64,000 nt of DNA from CAVZTA01 sp963778025 (GTDB taxonomy: Bacteria; Chloroflexota; Limnocylindria; Limnocylindrales; CSP1-4). Position 1 is the first letter of the stretch. Each line of letters begins with the position of its first letter. Shown piece after piece: positions 44,805 through 54,063 of this stretch. A program made the translations under genes and the position numbers. The notes beneath the pieces are model-generated. The model did not search any database. It was not told the origin of the DNA and saw nothing but the letters and a program-made list of their open reading frames with translations. The stretch spans positions 496,001 through 560,000 of the forward strand of contig CAVZTA010000006.1 in assembly GCA_963778025.1 (NCBI GenBank). Reading direction: 5' to 3'.

Positions 44805-45935
44805 TCAGTGGATCCGCAGGTGGGCGGCGTGGATCGCGGTCCGGGTCTGGCCGCCGGCGTACCAGACGGCGAGGACGGTGTCGGGGCCGGTCGCGACGCC
44901 ACACGGGTGGCCGAACGTGAACCGGTCCATCGACATCAGGTAGTCGAAGGCGCTCAGGGTGCCGTCGGCGCCGGTCGCGGTGACCTCTGTGTGATCGTGC
45001 AGCACGGTCTCCGAATCCGGGTCGAAGGTTCGTCCGCCGTCGTCGCTGACGTGGGCGACGACGGTCTGCTCGCCGGCGCGCCGCTGCTGGACGACGACGA
45101 GCCGACCGTCCGACAGCGGGATCGGGTAGGTCGCCTGGCCGTGGAGCGCCGTGGGCGTGGGCGGGGTCCACGTGCGGCCGTCGTCGTTCGACCAGAGGGC
45201 GTGGACGGGACCCTCGGTGCGCGTCCGGTGGCGGAACGCGTAGCAGAACTCGACGAGCTCGCCCGACGCGAGCCGGGCGATCCGCGGGTCCCACCACATC
45301 GTGTCGTGGGGGTCGCCGTCCGGGTCCGATGCGGCCGAGATGACGCACTCGCCCCAGGTCCGGCCGCCGTCGCGCGAGCGGAGCGAGCCCCCGAGGTAGC
45401 GCCACGTGCCGGGCTCGTCGTACTGCTTGAAGGTCTCGAACGTGCACAGGACGTCGCCATCGGGCAGGACGAGCAGCCCCTGCGACGCGGTCTGCGGCAC
45501 GGGGCCGCCACTGAGGTCTGGGAGCCGCTCCCATGTCGTGCCGCGATCGCGCGAGATCGCGACCGGGTTGGCGATGGGCACCAGGCCTTCGGTCTCCGGG
45601 TGGTAGGTCGGGCGGTCGAGGGACTTGTCGAGCGCGACGATGACCGTGAGCAGGCTCCCGTCGCGGAGCTCGGCCAGCGCGGCTCCCCGCAGATCCCATC
45701 CGGTCGCGCCCATCGCGTCGAACGGCCGACCCAGGTCGTCCCACGTCGTTCCGTCGTCTTCGCTGCGCAGGAGTCGCGGGCGACCGTCGGCGCTCTCGCG
45801 GCGCGTGCCGGTGCGGAAGGCGAGCACGATCCCGCCATCGGCAAGGCGTGCGATCCGAGGCTCGCAGGCGTGCCCGACCGGGTCGTCGTCGGCCGCCTCC
45901 CAGACGACGCTGCGCCGCTCGATCGTGATCGGCAT
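44805..45935 (-). CDS. Sialidase/neuraminidase-superfamily protein with Asp-box repeats
   Basis: A 376-residue six-bladed beta-propeller protein. Five Asp-box-like motifs of the form S-x-D-x-G-x-T-W/F are visible: SEDDGTTW, SRDRGTTW, SRDGGRTW, SNDDGRTW and SDDGGRTF. An early Arg in EPRIARL could belong to the substrate triad. No signal peptide is seen, so it is probably cytoplasmic. Exo-sialidase or another glycoside-binding activity is possible but unproven; such proteins are often found beside sugar-acid genes. ATG 45935 diverges from the unit at 45962. Confidence 0.75.
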   Translation of the reverse strand: MPITIERRSVVWEAADDDPVGHACEPRIARLADGGIVLAFRTGTRRESADGRPRLLRSEDDGTTWDDLGRPFDAMGATGWDLRGAALAELRDGSLLTVIVALDKSLDRPTYHPETEGLVPIANPVAISRDRGTTWERLPDLSGGPVPQTASQGLLVLPDGDVLCTFETFKQYDEPGTWRYLGGSLRSRDGGRTWGECVISAASDPDGDPHDTMWWDPRIARLASGELVEFCYAFRHRTRTEGPVHALWSNDDGRTWTPPTPTALHGQATYPIPLSDGRLVVVQQRRAGEQTVVAHVSDDGGRTFDPDSETVLHDHTEVTATGADGTLSAFDYLMSMDRFTFGHPCGVATGPDTVLAVWYAGGQTRTAIHAAHLRIH

Positions 45936-45948
45936 CCGACCGCCGCCT

Positions 45949-46015
45949 TACACTCAGGGTGATGCGAAGCCCGCGTTCTCCACTGGGATTGTACGAACGC
46001 GGCGGCACCGGATGA
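45949..46015 (+). promoter_or_regulatory. TACACT box and 17-codon leader reading frame overlapping the enolase-superfamily start
   Basis: TACACT (45949-45954) lies 7 bases before ATG 45962, the spacing of a leaderless transcript. That ATG opens a 17-codon frame whose TGA (46013-46015) overlaps the ATG of the enolase-superfamily gene at 46012 as ATGA, the junction used by coupled genes throughout this window. The downstream start has no ribosome site of its own. The leader peptide has no run of a single amino acid, so classic attenuation is unlikely; translational coupling is the simplest reading. Confidence 0.45.
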
Positions 46016-47193
46016 CCTGGATCAGCGCCGTCCGCGTCCTCGATCCGCACCCGTGGAACACCCTCGTCGAGATCGAGGCGGACGATGGGACCGTCGGCAT
46101 CGGGCTCACGCAGTCGGCGCCCGCGCACATCCGGCCGATCATCGAGGACGGCCCTGGCGCGCTCCGGACGCACCTCATCGGTCGCGACCCGCTGGACGTC
46201 GCCGGGCTGTGGCGCGGCATGTGGGAAGGCTGGCCCGGGCAATACGGTCGCGGATCCGAGGGCGGCCTCGCGGCGAACGCGATGGGCGCGCTCGACATCG
46301 CGCTGTGGGACCTCGCCGGGAAGCTCCAGGGCAAGCCGGTGTGGGAGCTGCTGGGCGGCAAGGTCCAGGACCGGGTGATGGCCTACGCAAGCGGCTCGAT
46401 GTTCGTGTCCAGCTCGTACGAGGGCGGCGGGCCGGGACCGTGGGAGCAGAAGTCGCCGGAGCGCCTCCGGGACGAGGCCGCGGCCGAGGTCGCGAAGGGC
46501 TTCCGTGCGCTGAAGTTCGGCTGGGGGACGCACTTCGAGCCCGAGGACCGCGACCGTCTGCACGCGATCCGCGAGGGCGCGGGGCCGGAGACGCGGGTGA
46601 TGGTCGACATCGGCTGCTGTCCCGGCTACTGGACGCCCGGCTGGGACGCCGACGCGGCGATCGCCGCCGGCCGGATGCTCGAAGAGGTCGACGCGTTCTT
46701 CATGGAGGAGCCGATGCCGCCCCACGATGTCGAGGGTCATGCGCGCGTGCAGGCGGGCACGCGCACGCGCGTGGCGACGGGGGAGAGCCTGACGATGACC
46801 CACGAGTTCGAGCGCTACATCGAGGCCGACGCCATCTCGGTCGTCCAGCCTGATGCGGGTCAGATGGGCATCACGCAGGTGACCGCGGTCGCCCGCGCGG
46901 CCGACGAGGCCGGGATGTACGTGGCGCCGCACAGTCCCTGGTCGGCCGTGCTGGTGGCGGCGCACCTCGCGATCCAGTCGACGATCCGCGGCGGGGTCCT
47001 CGTGGAGTTCCCGGCGCTCCTGACCTACGACGACGGCTCGCGCGCCGGGGCGATGTCGAGGCTCATGAACTTCGAGGTCGTGGAGCACCCGCCCGAGCTC
47101 GTCGATGGCTACCTCGTCCCGTCCGACCGGCCCGGCCTCGGGCTCGGCGGGTTCGTGCCGGAAGCGCTCGATCGCCTGCGAGCGCTCGCATGA
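46012..47193 (+). CDS. Enolase-superfamily (MR/MLE) enzyme
   Basis: A 393-residue intact member. Lys168 (ALKFGWG), Asp199 (VMVDIGCC), Glu232/233 (FFMEEPMP), Glu258 (ATGESLT), Asp281 (VVQPDAGQMG) and His307 (VAPHSPWS) give the full MR-type site. Divergent from the sialidase-fold gene and 4-base overlapped (ATGA) with the SDR gene downstream. A dehydratase or epimerase acting on an acid sugar, whose product is handled by the SDR, is the likely scheme. Confidence 0.87.
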   Translation: MTWISAVRVLDPHPWNTLVEIEADDGTVGIGLTQSAPAHIRPIIEDGPGALRTHLIGRDPLDVAGLWRGMWEGWPGQYGRGSEGGLAANAMGALDIALWDLAGKLQGKPVWELLGGKVQDRVMAYASGSMFVSSSYEGGGPGPWEQKSPERLRDEAAAEVAKGFRALKFGWGTHFEPEDRDRLHAIREGAGPETRVMVDIGCCPGYWTPGWDADAAIAAGRMLEEVDAFFMEEPMPPHDVEGHARVQAGTRTRVATGESLTMTHEFERYIEADAISVVQPDAGQMGITQVTAVARAADEAGMYVAPHSPWSAVLVAAHLAIQSTIRGGVLVEFPALLTYDDGSRAGAMSRLMNFEVVEHPPELVDGYLVPSDRPGLGLGGFVPEALDRLRALA

Positions 47194-47937
47194 GCGGCCA
47201 GGATCGGGTCGCGGTCATCACCGGCGCCGGCGGGGCGCTGGGCTCCGAGATGGCGCGGCGGCTGCATGCGCGATGGTCTGCGCGTCGTCGTCACCGACAA
47301 CCGTCTCGACCGGGCGCAGGACGTCGCCGCGGCGATCGACCCGACGGGTGCCCGGGCGCACGCCTCCGCGGTCGACGTCACCGACTGGGACTCCGTCGAA
47401 GCGATGGTCGCCGATGCGGTCGCCTGGGGCGGCGCCGTCGACGTGATGATCAACAACGCGGGTCTCGCCGAGCCGTCGGTCAAGACGTGGGAGCTGTCGC
47501 TCGCCGATTGGCAGCGCACGATCGATGTCGACCTGACCGGCGTCTTCCACGGCTGCCGTGCCGTCCTGCCCGGGATGATCGAGCGTGGCTGGGGCCGCAT
47601 CGTGAACATCAGCTCGATCGCGGGCAAGGACGCGCGCTACAACCCGGTCGCGTACGCCGCCGCGAAGGCGGGCGTCATCGGGCTCACGAAGGCGGTCGCG
47701 CACGAGGTCGCGGAGCTCGGCATCATCGTCAACGCGATCACGCCGGGCTCGATCTTCACCACGAATTGGGCCAAGCTCCCCGACGAGGAGATGGACGCGA
47801 TCCGGCGCCGGCACTCGATGAACCGGTTCGGGCGCCCGGACGAGGTCGCGGCGCTCGTCTCGTGGCTCAGCTCGGACGAGGTCTCGTTCTCGACCGGCGC
47901 GGTGTTCGACATCTCGGGCGGTCGCGCCAGCTACTGA
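47190..47937 (+). CDS. Short-chain dehydrogenase/reductase (frameshift near 47265)
   Basis: About 248 residues. The cofactor motif TGAGGALGSEMARRL, the NNAG motif (MINNAGLAEPS), catalytic Ser in NISSIAG and YAAAK (PVAYAAAKAGVIG) are all present, with the C-terminal FSTGAVFDISGGRASY typical of the family. Between about 47262 and 47268 the frame slips by one base. It is co-translated with the enolase-superfamily enzyme. NAD(P)-dependent oxidation or reduction of a hydroxyl/carbonyl; the substrate is unknown. Confidence 0.83.
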
Positions 47938-47968
47938 GCCCTGATCCCGCAACGAGAGGAGCCGAGCC

Positions 47969-48616
47969 ATGTCGCTCGCCCGCGTGCAGTTCTTCTCCGT
48001 GTCGCTCGATGGCTTCGGGACGGGCGAAGGGTTGACCCGCGATCAGCCGTTCGGTCACGCCGGTGATCGGCTGCACGAGTGGATGTTCAAGACGCGGTGG
48101 TGGCACGAGCTGACCGGGGAGCCCGGCGGCAGCAGTGGCATCGACGACGCCCTGCTTCGCCTGCACGACCCGGGCGTCGGCGCCGAGATCATGGGCTCGC
48201 GCAAGTTCGGGTACCCCGGCTGGCACGAGGACCAGGACTGGCGAGGATGGTGGGGCCCGAACCCGCCCTTTCACACGCCCGTCTTCGTCCTGACGCACCA
48301 CACGCGTCCGTCGATCGAGATGGACGGCGGCACGACGTTCCACTTCATCGACGCGCCGCCGGCCCAGGCGCTCGAGGCCGCGAAGGACGCCGCCGGCGGC
48401 CAGGACGTGCGGATCGGCGGGGGTCCCACGACGATCCGCGACTTCCTCGCCGCCGGGCTGATCGATCACCTGCACATCACGGTGGTCCCGATCCTCCTCG
48501 GGCGAGGAGTGCGGCTGTGGGACGGGCTGGAGGGCATCGAGAAGGACTACGCGATCGAGGCCACGTCCTCGCCCAGCGGCGTGACGCACGTGACCTTCAC
48601 CCGATCCGGCGCCTGA
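47969..48616 (+). CDS. RibD C-terminal/dihydrofolate reductase-fold protein
   Basis: A 215-residue protein of the DHFR-like RibD_C family common in soil bacteria. The N-terminus has VQFFSVSLDGFGTG, and the C-terminal half the diagnostic DVRIGGGPTTIRDFLAAGLIDHLHITVVPILLGRG. These proteins bind NADPH and a pterin- or pyrimidine-like ligand, but most have no tested function. ATG 47969 follows GAGAGGAG, 31 bases after the SDR stop. Confidence 0.82.
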   Translation: MSLARVQFFSVSLDGFGTGEGLTRDQPFGHAGDRLHEWMFKTRWWHELTGEPGGSSGIDDALLRLHDPGVGAEIMGSRKFGYPGWHEDQDWRGWWGPNPPFHTPVFVLTHHTRPSIEMDGGTTFHFIDAPPAQALEAAKDAAGGQDVRIGGGPTTIRDFLAAGLIDHLHITVVPILLGRGVRLWDGLEGIEKDYAIEATSSPSGVTHVTFTRSGA

Positions 48617-48675
48617 GGTCCACTCGGGACGACCCAGCCCCCACGCCCAGGCGCCCCCGACGCCGGTCGAACTCT

Positions 48676-49566
48676 TCAGCTGATTTGGCTCGGAGGCTCG
48701 ACTCGCGACGTGAGGCGACCCGGCCGCGACGGTGCTGCCGCAACGACCGCGAACATCGTGAGGCGCATCGAGAACCGACCTCGTCGCGCGGCGTCGTGGA
48801 TCGTCGACACGAACTGCCGGCGATCGGCAGTCGTTAGCTGATGGGTGGCGACGAGGTCGTCCGCGAGACTCTCCATCGAGAAGCAACCAAGCGGGGCTGG
48901 TGACTCGTCGGGGTCCCACTTCGTCCAAGCCTGCGTCGCTTCGGTTCTCGCGACCGGAACGCAACCAGCGGCGCCGACGAGCTCCGGCAGTCGCCGGCCG
49001 ATGTTGGAGGGTCGATCGCGTTCCGTTCGCAGCCCGTCGCGGACCAGTGCAGCGAGTGCGTCGTCGCCGACATCGATCGTGAACGTCGACCAGTCGGTGT
49101 CGATCAGCGAGACGCGCCCGCCGGCGCGCACCACCCGCACCATCTCGGCGACCGCGGCTGCCGGGTCGGCGAGCCATTGGAGTGTGCGTTCTGACCGCAC
49201 GGCGTCGAAGGAAGCGTCGGGCTCGTCGAGGGAGCAGGCGTCGCCGAGGGTGAAGCGCACGCGACAACGTGCGGCTCGGGCGTTGGAACGAGCGTCGCGC
49301 AACATCCTCTCGGACGCGTCGACGCCGACGACCTCCCCGCTCTCGCCGAGATCCTGGCCGAGCGCGAGCGATGCCTCGCCGCGGCCGCAGCCCACGTCAA
49401 GCAGCCGTTCACCATGAAGGAGGCCGAGGTGTGCTCGCTCCCACGACCGCAGTCGGAGCGTCGCGTCCCATCCGGCGGTCGCGTCCATCGTGGCAAGGAG
49501 CACGTCGACGTTCGGATCATCATCGACCCGCTGGTAGCCGAGCCTATGCGTGTCGTCGGTCGCCAT
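48676..49566 (-). CDS. Class I SAM-dependent methyltransferase
   Basis: A 296-residue methyltransferase. Motif I is LLDVGCGRGEASLAL near residue 55, the ribose-binding acidic residue lies in VVGVDASERML, and motif II/III are DACSLDEPDASFDAVRSERTLQWL and VVRAGGRVSLIDTDW. It resembles UbiE/arsenite or phospholipid-type methyltransferases; the acceptor is unknown. ATG 49566 is 6 bases after a TACGCT box on the same strand, suggesting its own leaderless transcript. Confidence 0.85.
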   Translation of the reverse strand: MATDDTHRLGYQRVDDDPNVDVLLATMDATAGWDATLRLRSWERAHLGLLHGERLLDVGCGRGEASLALGQDLGESGEVVGVDASERMLRDARSNARAARCRVRFTLGDACSLDEPDASFDAVRSERTLQWLADPAAAVAEMVRVVRAGGRVSLIDTDWSTFTIDVGDDALAALVRDGLRTERDRPSNIGRRLPELVGAAGCVPVARTEATQAWTKWDPDESPAPLGCFSMESLADDLVATHQLTTADRRQFVSTIHDAARRGRFSMRLTMFAVVAAAPSRPGRLTSRVEPPSQIS

Positions 49567-49572
49567 GCTGCA

Positions 49573-49578
49573 AGCGTA
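49573..49578 (-). promoter_or_regulatory. TACGCT -10 box for a leaderless methyltransferase transcript
   Basis: On the minus strand TACGCT is followed by six bases (TGCAGC) and the ATG at 49566. No ribosome site is visible upstream of the start. Confidence 0.4.
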
Positions 49579-49606
49579 TGGGACGCCGTGGTCCGCGAGC
49601 GTTACC

Positions 49607-51803
49607 TCACTCGTCGCTTGGGGACTGGCCTCGCGGGCGGTCGCGGAAGCGCTCGAGCACGTTGCGTGTGACGCGCGAGACCGTGTTGTCGTGGTCGTTC
49701 CAGGAGAGCGCGCCGTCCCACGCGATCGAGCCCACCGAGAAGACCGCGCCGCCGTTCGGGGTACTCGAGGTACGCCATGTCCGAGCGGACGAAGCGGTGC
49801 GGCTCGCCCGCGACCTGGGGGTCGGCCGGGCGCTTGCCGTCGCGGCCGGGCATGAACCACAGGACCTCGTCGATCATCGGGTTGTAGGCGTCCGAGAAGC
49901 CGACCGACGAGCCGAGCAGCAGCGCGCCCGGCGGCGTCCCCAGCTCGTGCTCGAAGCGGTCGATCTCGTAGCCCGCCGCGCCCCAGCGGGTCTGCAGGTT
50001 GGGGTGGTCGCCGATGAGCTCGCCCTCGACCCCCTCGAAGATGAAGCCGACGCGCGGGTCGTACGAGTCGGGCTGGCGCTTGAACGGGACGGCCTGATCG
50101 AAGCCCGCCGCTGACGTCCCCACCGCCACGAGCCGGTTCGGCGGCCGGCCGCGGTTCCGCCACGTCCCGCCCTGCTCGCCGGTCGTCGAATGGTGCCGCT
50201 CGCCCGGCGCGACTTCGAAGGGCCACGGCGCACCCCACCGGCGGACCTCGACCGCGTGGGGCTTCGCGGGATCGGGGTCGAACGAGACGACGCCGAACAG
50301 GCTGTTGCCACCGAGGTACATGAACCGGCCGCCGCCGCCCAGATACGCCTCGAGCCCGTCGAGCATCTGCGACGACCAGTACTCGTGGTGCGAGCTCGAC
50401 AGCACGACCGCGTACGGCTCGAGCAGCGCGGCGCCCTCGGCCTGGAGATCGTGGTCGGTGATGACGTCGACATCGATGCCCGCGTGGTCCAGCCACTCGA
50501 CGAGGTACAGGTCGGCGGGGAAGCGCGGCGGGGCGGCCCAGACGCGGTAGCGGAAGGTCGGTCGCATCGTCAGGATCGGCCGCAGGTACGAGCCGTGGAT
50601 CACGCCCGAGCCGTCGACATGCAGGTCGTACGTGCCGTACAGCGCGTTCTCGTCGATGTAGCGGAAGACCTCGCGGAAGAGCGTCGGGTCGGCGTGCGGC
50701 GCACCGCTCGTCCAGGTGTTCTCGGCGCCTTCGCGCCAGGCTCCCGGGCCCAGGTCGGTGAAGTTGGCGTAGACCGTGTAGGTCGCGGTCGAGAGGAGGA
50801 AGGCGACCTTCGAGTGGGCGACGCCGCGCGGCGGCCGAACGACGAACGGGATCCGGTCGACGTCGTCAGCGGTCTCCAGTCGCACCGCGTAGACGCCGCT
50901 CGCGAGGTCGTCGGGGATCGTCAGCTCGAGGTCCACCTCCCAGCCGGCGTCCTCGAGGTCGTCGCGGTGGAAGTGGATGGCGCCGTACTGCTCGGGCGCA
51001 TCGTGGAAGCTGCGTCACGGTGCCGTCGAAGCGAGCGCCGGTGACCCCGCGCGTCGGCCGATTGACGGTGCGGCCGTGATGGCCGTGCGGCGAGCGGTCG
51101 TGGACGAGGTCGCTGCCGATGCCGACCGAGAGGTCCCAGTCGCCGACGCCCTCGAGCGCCGGTCCGTCGAGCTTGCCGTCGAAGTGGTGTGTCGTGCCGT
51201 CCGTCGTCCGCTCGGCGGCAAGGAGCAGCGGACCGGCGAGGAGCGGTGCCGGCAGCACGCCGATCGCCTCGGCGGCGCTGTCATCGCCGGGCATGCGCCC
51301 GAAGCGGTTCCTGGCGCAACGTGGCCCGGCCGTCCTCGCCGAGCGTGCAGCCGACGCGGTACCACGTCCAGCGGTGCATCGGTCGCCCGGTCGTCACCGT
51401 GCGGCCGCCCACCCGGACCATGAGCGCGCCATCCGCGTCCAGCCCCACCGCCCAGTCGCCCAGGCTCGCGAGGACCTGCTCGCCCGCTCCCGGGTTCGTC
51501 GGGAAGACCGATGCAGCGAAGGCGAGCGCATCGGGCAAGGCGCCATCGAGCGGGATCTCGACGTAGGACCCGCTGCGGATCGCCTGAAGCCGGCCGGGAT
51601 GCTCGCCGTCGATCGCCGACGGGACGGCGACCTCGCGAAGCCCCGGCCCGGCGGGGTTCTCGTCGCCGTGGATGAGCCGGACCAGCGACGCCGTGTAGGT
51701 CGGTGCGGCGCAGCTCGATCATGACCCGCACCGTCTCGCCGGGGGCCACGCTCAGCCGGTCGACATAGCCCGTGAGCCGGGCGGGGTCAGCGACGCCGGG
51801 CAC
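49607..51803 (-). CDS. N,N-dimethylformamidase large (beta) subunit-like protein (frameshifts)
   Basis: About 730 residues when joined. An N-terminal beta-sandwich/LamG-like part (DRLSVAPGETVRVMIE, then WAVGLDADGALMVRVGGRTV and RWTWYRVGCTLGEDGRATL) is followed by a catalytic part with VAFLLSTATYTVYANFT and SSSHHEYWSSQMLDGLEAYLGGGGRFMYLGGNS. The H-x-E in HHEYW matches the iron-binding position reported for dimethylformamidase. Frame slips occur near 51711, 51300, 51012 and 49770; the C-terminal tail then ends at 49607. The GTG at 51803 overlaps the end of the decarboxylase gene. The family hydrolyses small N-alkyl amides. The separate small subunit was not seen. Confidence 0.75.
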
Positions 51804-53016
51804 GCTCGACCGCCCCCTCGAACGCCGCGACGAAGCCCTCGGCCGCCTCCATCGACCGCGAGGGATGGATCGACAGCCGGATGAACGGCCGGCCGCGGAT
51901 CTCCCCGTAGGTCTGGCCCCAGCCGTCGTCGGCGAGCAGCTCGTGGACGTCGTGGAGGTCGATGGTGTCGGAGGTGAATCCGACGACCGAGATGAGCGGC
52001 GGCGCGATGAGCGCCATCCCCGGGATCGCCGTGACGCCCTCGACGATCCGATCCCGCACCGCGAGCACGTGCGCCGTCGACGCCCGGTAGCCCTCGCGAC
52101 CCAGGTGGCGGATCGTCGCCCACGCCGTCGCGGCGCGGGACCCGGGCTTCGTCGACGAGGTCGTGTGGATGAGCGTCCGTTCCGTCGGGATCGCTTCGAA
52201 CCACTCCGGATCACGAGCCAGGAAGAACCCGGTCGCGATCGGCAGCAGGCCCAGCTTGTGACCGTCGGTCATCATCGTGGACACACCGGGCAGCCCGAAG
52301 TCGAACGGCGGCACCTCGTACCCAAGGTCCCGCATGAACGGCAGGATGAAGCCGCCGAACGCCGCGTCGACGTGGAGCGGCAGCCCCTTGCGGACGGCGA
52401 GCTCGCTGAATGCCTCGATCGGGTCGAGAAGGCCGAAGCTCCCCGCCGGCGCACTGGCCACCAGGCCCACGGTGTCGGCCGTGACCGCCCGCTCGACGTC
52501 CTCGATCCGCGGCCGGAAGTCATCGCCCACCGGGATCTCGACCAGCCGGATGCCCATGAGCTCCGCGCCGAGCCGGAACGAGAAGTGCATCGTCACGGGA
52601 GCGATGATCTCGGGTGCCGCGCGGCCGCCTCGATTGCGCATCAGCCGCAGCGCCGCGAGGTTCGACTCCGTGCCGCCGGTCGTGATCACGCCGGCGCCGT
52701 CCGGCGCGCCCAGCAGCGACGCCATCATCCGGACCGCCTCGCGCTCGAGCGCGAGCGTGCCGGTCTCGGACTCGTCGGCCCACTCGACGAAGAACGTCCC
52801 CTGGGTCAGCGCCTCGACACGCCGGCTGATGGGATGCGGGATCCCCGAATAGGTGATGGCGAAGTTGCGGTCCTGTTCGTACCGGTTCCCGGTGAGCCGC
52901 GCGGCGACCGCGGCGAGGACATCGTCCTCGGGCTGACCGGTGTCGGGGAAGGCGGTGGGTGGCGCGGTCGGCAGCCGGAGGTGCTCGGCCGGCAGATCGA
53001 ACTCGGCCGCGGGCAT
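51787..53016 (-). CDS. PLP-dependent group II decarboxylase/sphingosine-1-phosphate lyase-like protein
   Basis: A 409-residue fold-type I PLP enzyme, intact. TTGGTESNLAALRLMR binds the phosphate, the ring-stacking region is PVTMHFSFR, the cofactor Asp is in LHVDAAFGGF, and the Schiff-base Lys follows His in MTDGHKLGLLPIATG. Similarity is to tyrosine/glutamate decarboxylases of the MfnA type and to S1P lyases. It is likely to decarboxylate an aromatic or acidic amino acid, or to cleave a phospho-amino alcohol. ATG 53016 is 6 bases after the NHL gene stop, and the gene overlaps the next start by 17 bases. Confidence 0.83.
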   Translation of the reverse strand: MPAAEFDLPAEHLRLPTAPPTAFPDTGQPEDDVLAAVAARLTGNRYEQDRNFAITYSGIPHPISRRVEALTQGTFFVEWADESETGTLALEREAVRMMASLLGAPDGAGVITTGGTESNLAALRLMRNRGGRAAPEIIAPVTMHFSFRLGAELMGIRLVEIPVGDDFRPRIEDVERAVTADTVGLVASAPAGSFGLLDPIEAFSELAVRKGLPLHVDAAFGGFILPFMRDLGYEVPPFDFGLPGVSTMMTDGHKLGLLPIATGFFLARDPEWFEAIPTERTLIHTTSSTKPGSRAATAWATIRHLGREGYRASTAHVLAVRDRIVEGVTAIPGMALIAPPLISVVGFTSDTIDLHDVHELLADDGWGQTYGEIRGRPFIRLSIHPSRSMEAAEGFVAAFEGAVERARRR

Positions 53017-53022
53017 CGGGCG

Positions 53023-53958
53023 CTAGAAGGTCTCGCGGGCGCCGTCCGGACCCTGGACCACCCAGCCCGGCCGGAACCGGATGACGGTGCCCGAGAGGCT
53101 GGCGACCCACAGATCGCCGGTCGCCGACTCGGTCATCATGTGGCCCGGCGTCGGCAGCCAGCCCTTGACCGCGCCGGTCGCCGGGTCGACCTTCGCGAGC
53201 CGGCCGGCGATGGAGTCGAAGCTCAGGATCTCGCTGATGCTCCGGTGGGTCATCGCCCACAGGTCGCCGTCCGCGCCGAAGGTGAGCCCCTGCGTCGCGC
53301 CGAGGTGGGTCCATTCGGCCAGGTACTCGCCCTCGGGCGAGAAGTGCTGGATCCGATGGTTGTGGCGGTCGCTGACGAGCACCCGGCCGTCGGGCGCGAC
53401 GGCGACGGAGTGCGGCGTGTCGAACTCGCCGGGCCCGGAGCCTCGATGGCCCCAGGCGCGGATGAATGTCCCGTCCGGCGCCACGTGGACGACCCGCGAG
53501 TTGCCGTAGCCGTCGGTGATGTAGACCGAGCCATCGGCCGCGAACGAGACGTCCGTCGGGGCGTTGAAGTGGGTCTCGTCGGTGCCGGGCTCGTCAGGTG
53601 TGCCGAGCTCCAGGAGGATCTCGCCGTCGAGCGTCGCCTTGAGGACGCGATGGCGACCCACGTCGGTCAGCCACAGGTGGCCATCGGGGCCCAGCCGCAT
53701 CCCGTGCTCGGTGCCGAAGTCGGCGCTCCAGCCACCGATCGCGTGCTCGTCTGGGCCGAAGATCGTCACGTCGTGCGAGGCCGGGCCGCGCTGGAAGACG
53801 AAGACGCGGCCGTCGGCCACCTGGAGCACCGCGGAGACGCGCCCGAACCAGCCACCGGGCGGCAACCCCTCCTGGCCCCATCGGCTGGTCGCGATGTAGT
53901 GGAGGATGCGCTCGGGTTCGCTGGGGTCCCAGATGCCGGTCGGATCGCTGACGGCCAT
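53023..53958 (-). CDS. NHL/SMP-30-like beta-propeller protein
   Basis: A 311-residue protein with NHL-type repeats: ADGSVYITDGYGNSRVVHV, PDGTFIRAWGHRGSGPGEFDTPHSVAVAPDGRVLVSDRHNHRIQHF and ATGDLWVASLSGTVIRF. The layout resembles peptidyl-alpha-hydroxyglycine lyase and SMP-30-like lactonases. No signal peptide. The start ATG 53958 lies 7 bases after a TAGAGT box; a longer in-frame start at 54015 would have to read through it. First gene of a leftward set with the decarboxylase and dimethylformamidase-like genes; possibly a hydrolase or lyase for an amide substrate. Confidence 0.78.
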   Translation of the reverse strand: MAVSDPTGIWDPSEPERILHYIATSRWGQEGLPPGGWFGRVSAVLQVADGRVFVFQRGPASHDVTIFGPDEHAIGGWSADFGTEHGMRLGPDGHLWLTDVGRHRVLKATLDGEILLELGTPDEPGTDETHFNAPTDVSFAADGSVYITDGYGNSRVVHVAPDGTFIRAWGHRGSGPGEFDTPHSVAVAPDGRVLVSDRHNHRIQHFSPEGEYLAEWTHLGATQGLTFGADGDLWAMTHRSISEILSFDSIAGRLAKVDPATGAVKGWLPTPGHMMTESATGDLWVASLSGTVIRFRPGWVVQGPDGARETF

Positions 53959-53965
53959 CACCGGC

Positions 53966-53971
53966 ACTCTA
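53966..53971 (-). promoter_or_regulatory. TAGAGT -10 box for a leaderless NHL-protein transcript
   Basis: On the minus strand TAGAGT is followed by seven bases (GCCGGTG) and the ATG at 53958. No Shine-Dalgarno-like sequence is visible. Confidence 0.4.
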
Positions 53972-54063
53972 CAGCGTGGTGGTAATGGACGAGCGCTTGT
54001 GCCGTCACACTGCACCTAGCGGCCGGGCGCCGTAGGTCAGGACCTGGGCGCCGAGCTTGAGGC

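Noticed and set aside
42353..44920. An 855-codon plus-strand frame running through two genes
   Set aside because: After 43541 it reads the antisense of the convergent enolase-superfamily gene; a one-base slip near 43509 gives the proper C-terminus.
53959..54015. Longer N-terminus for the NHL/SMP-30-like protein
   Set aside because: The extension is unlike the family, has no ribosome site and spans the TAGAGT box; ATG 53958 is better.
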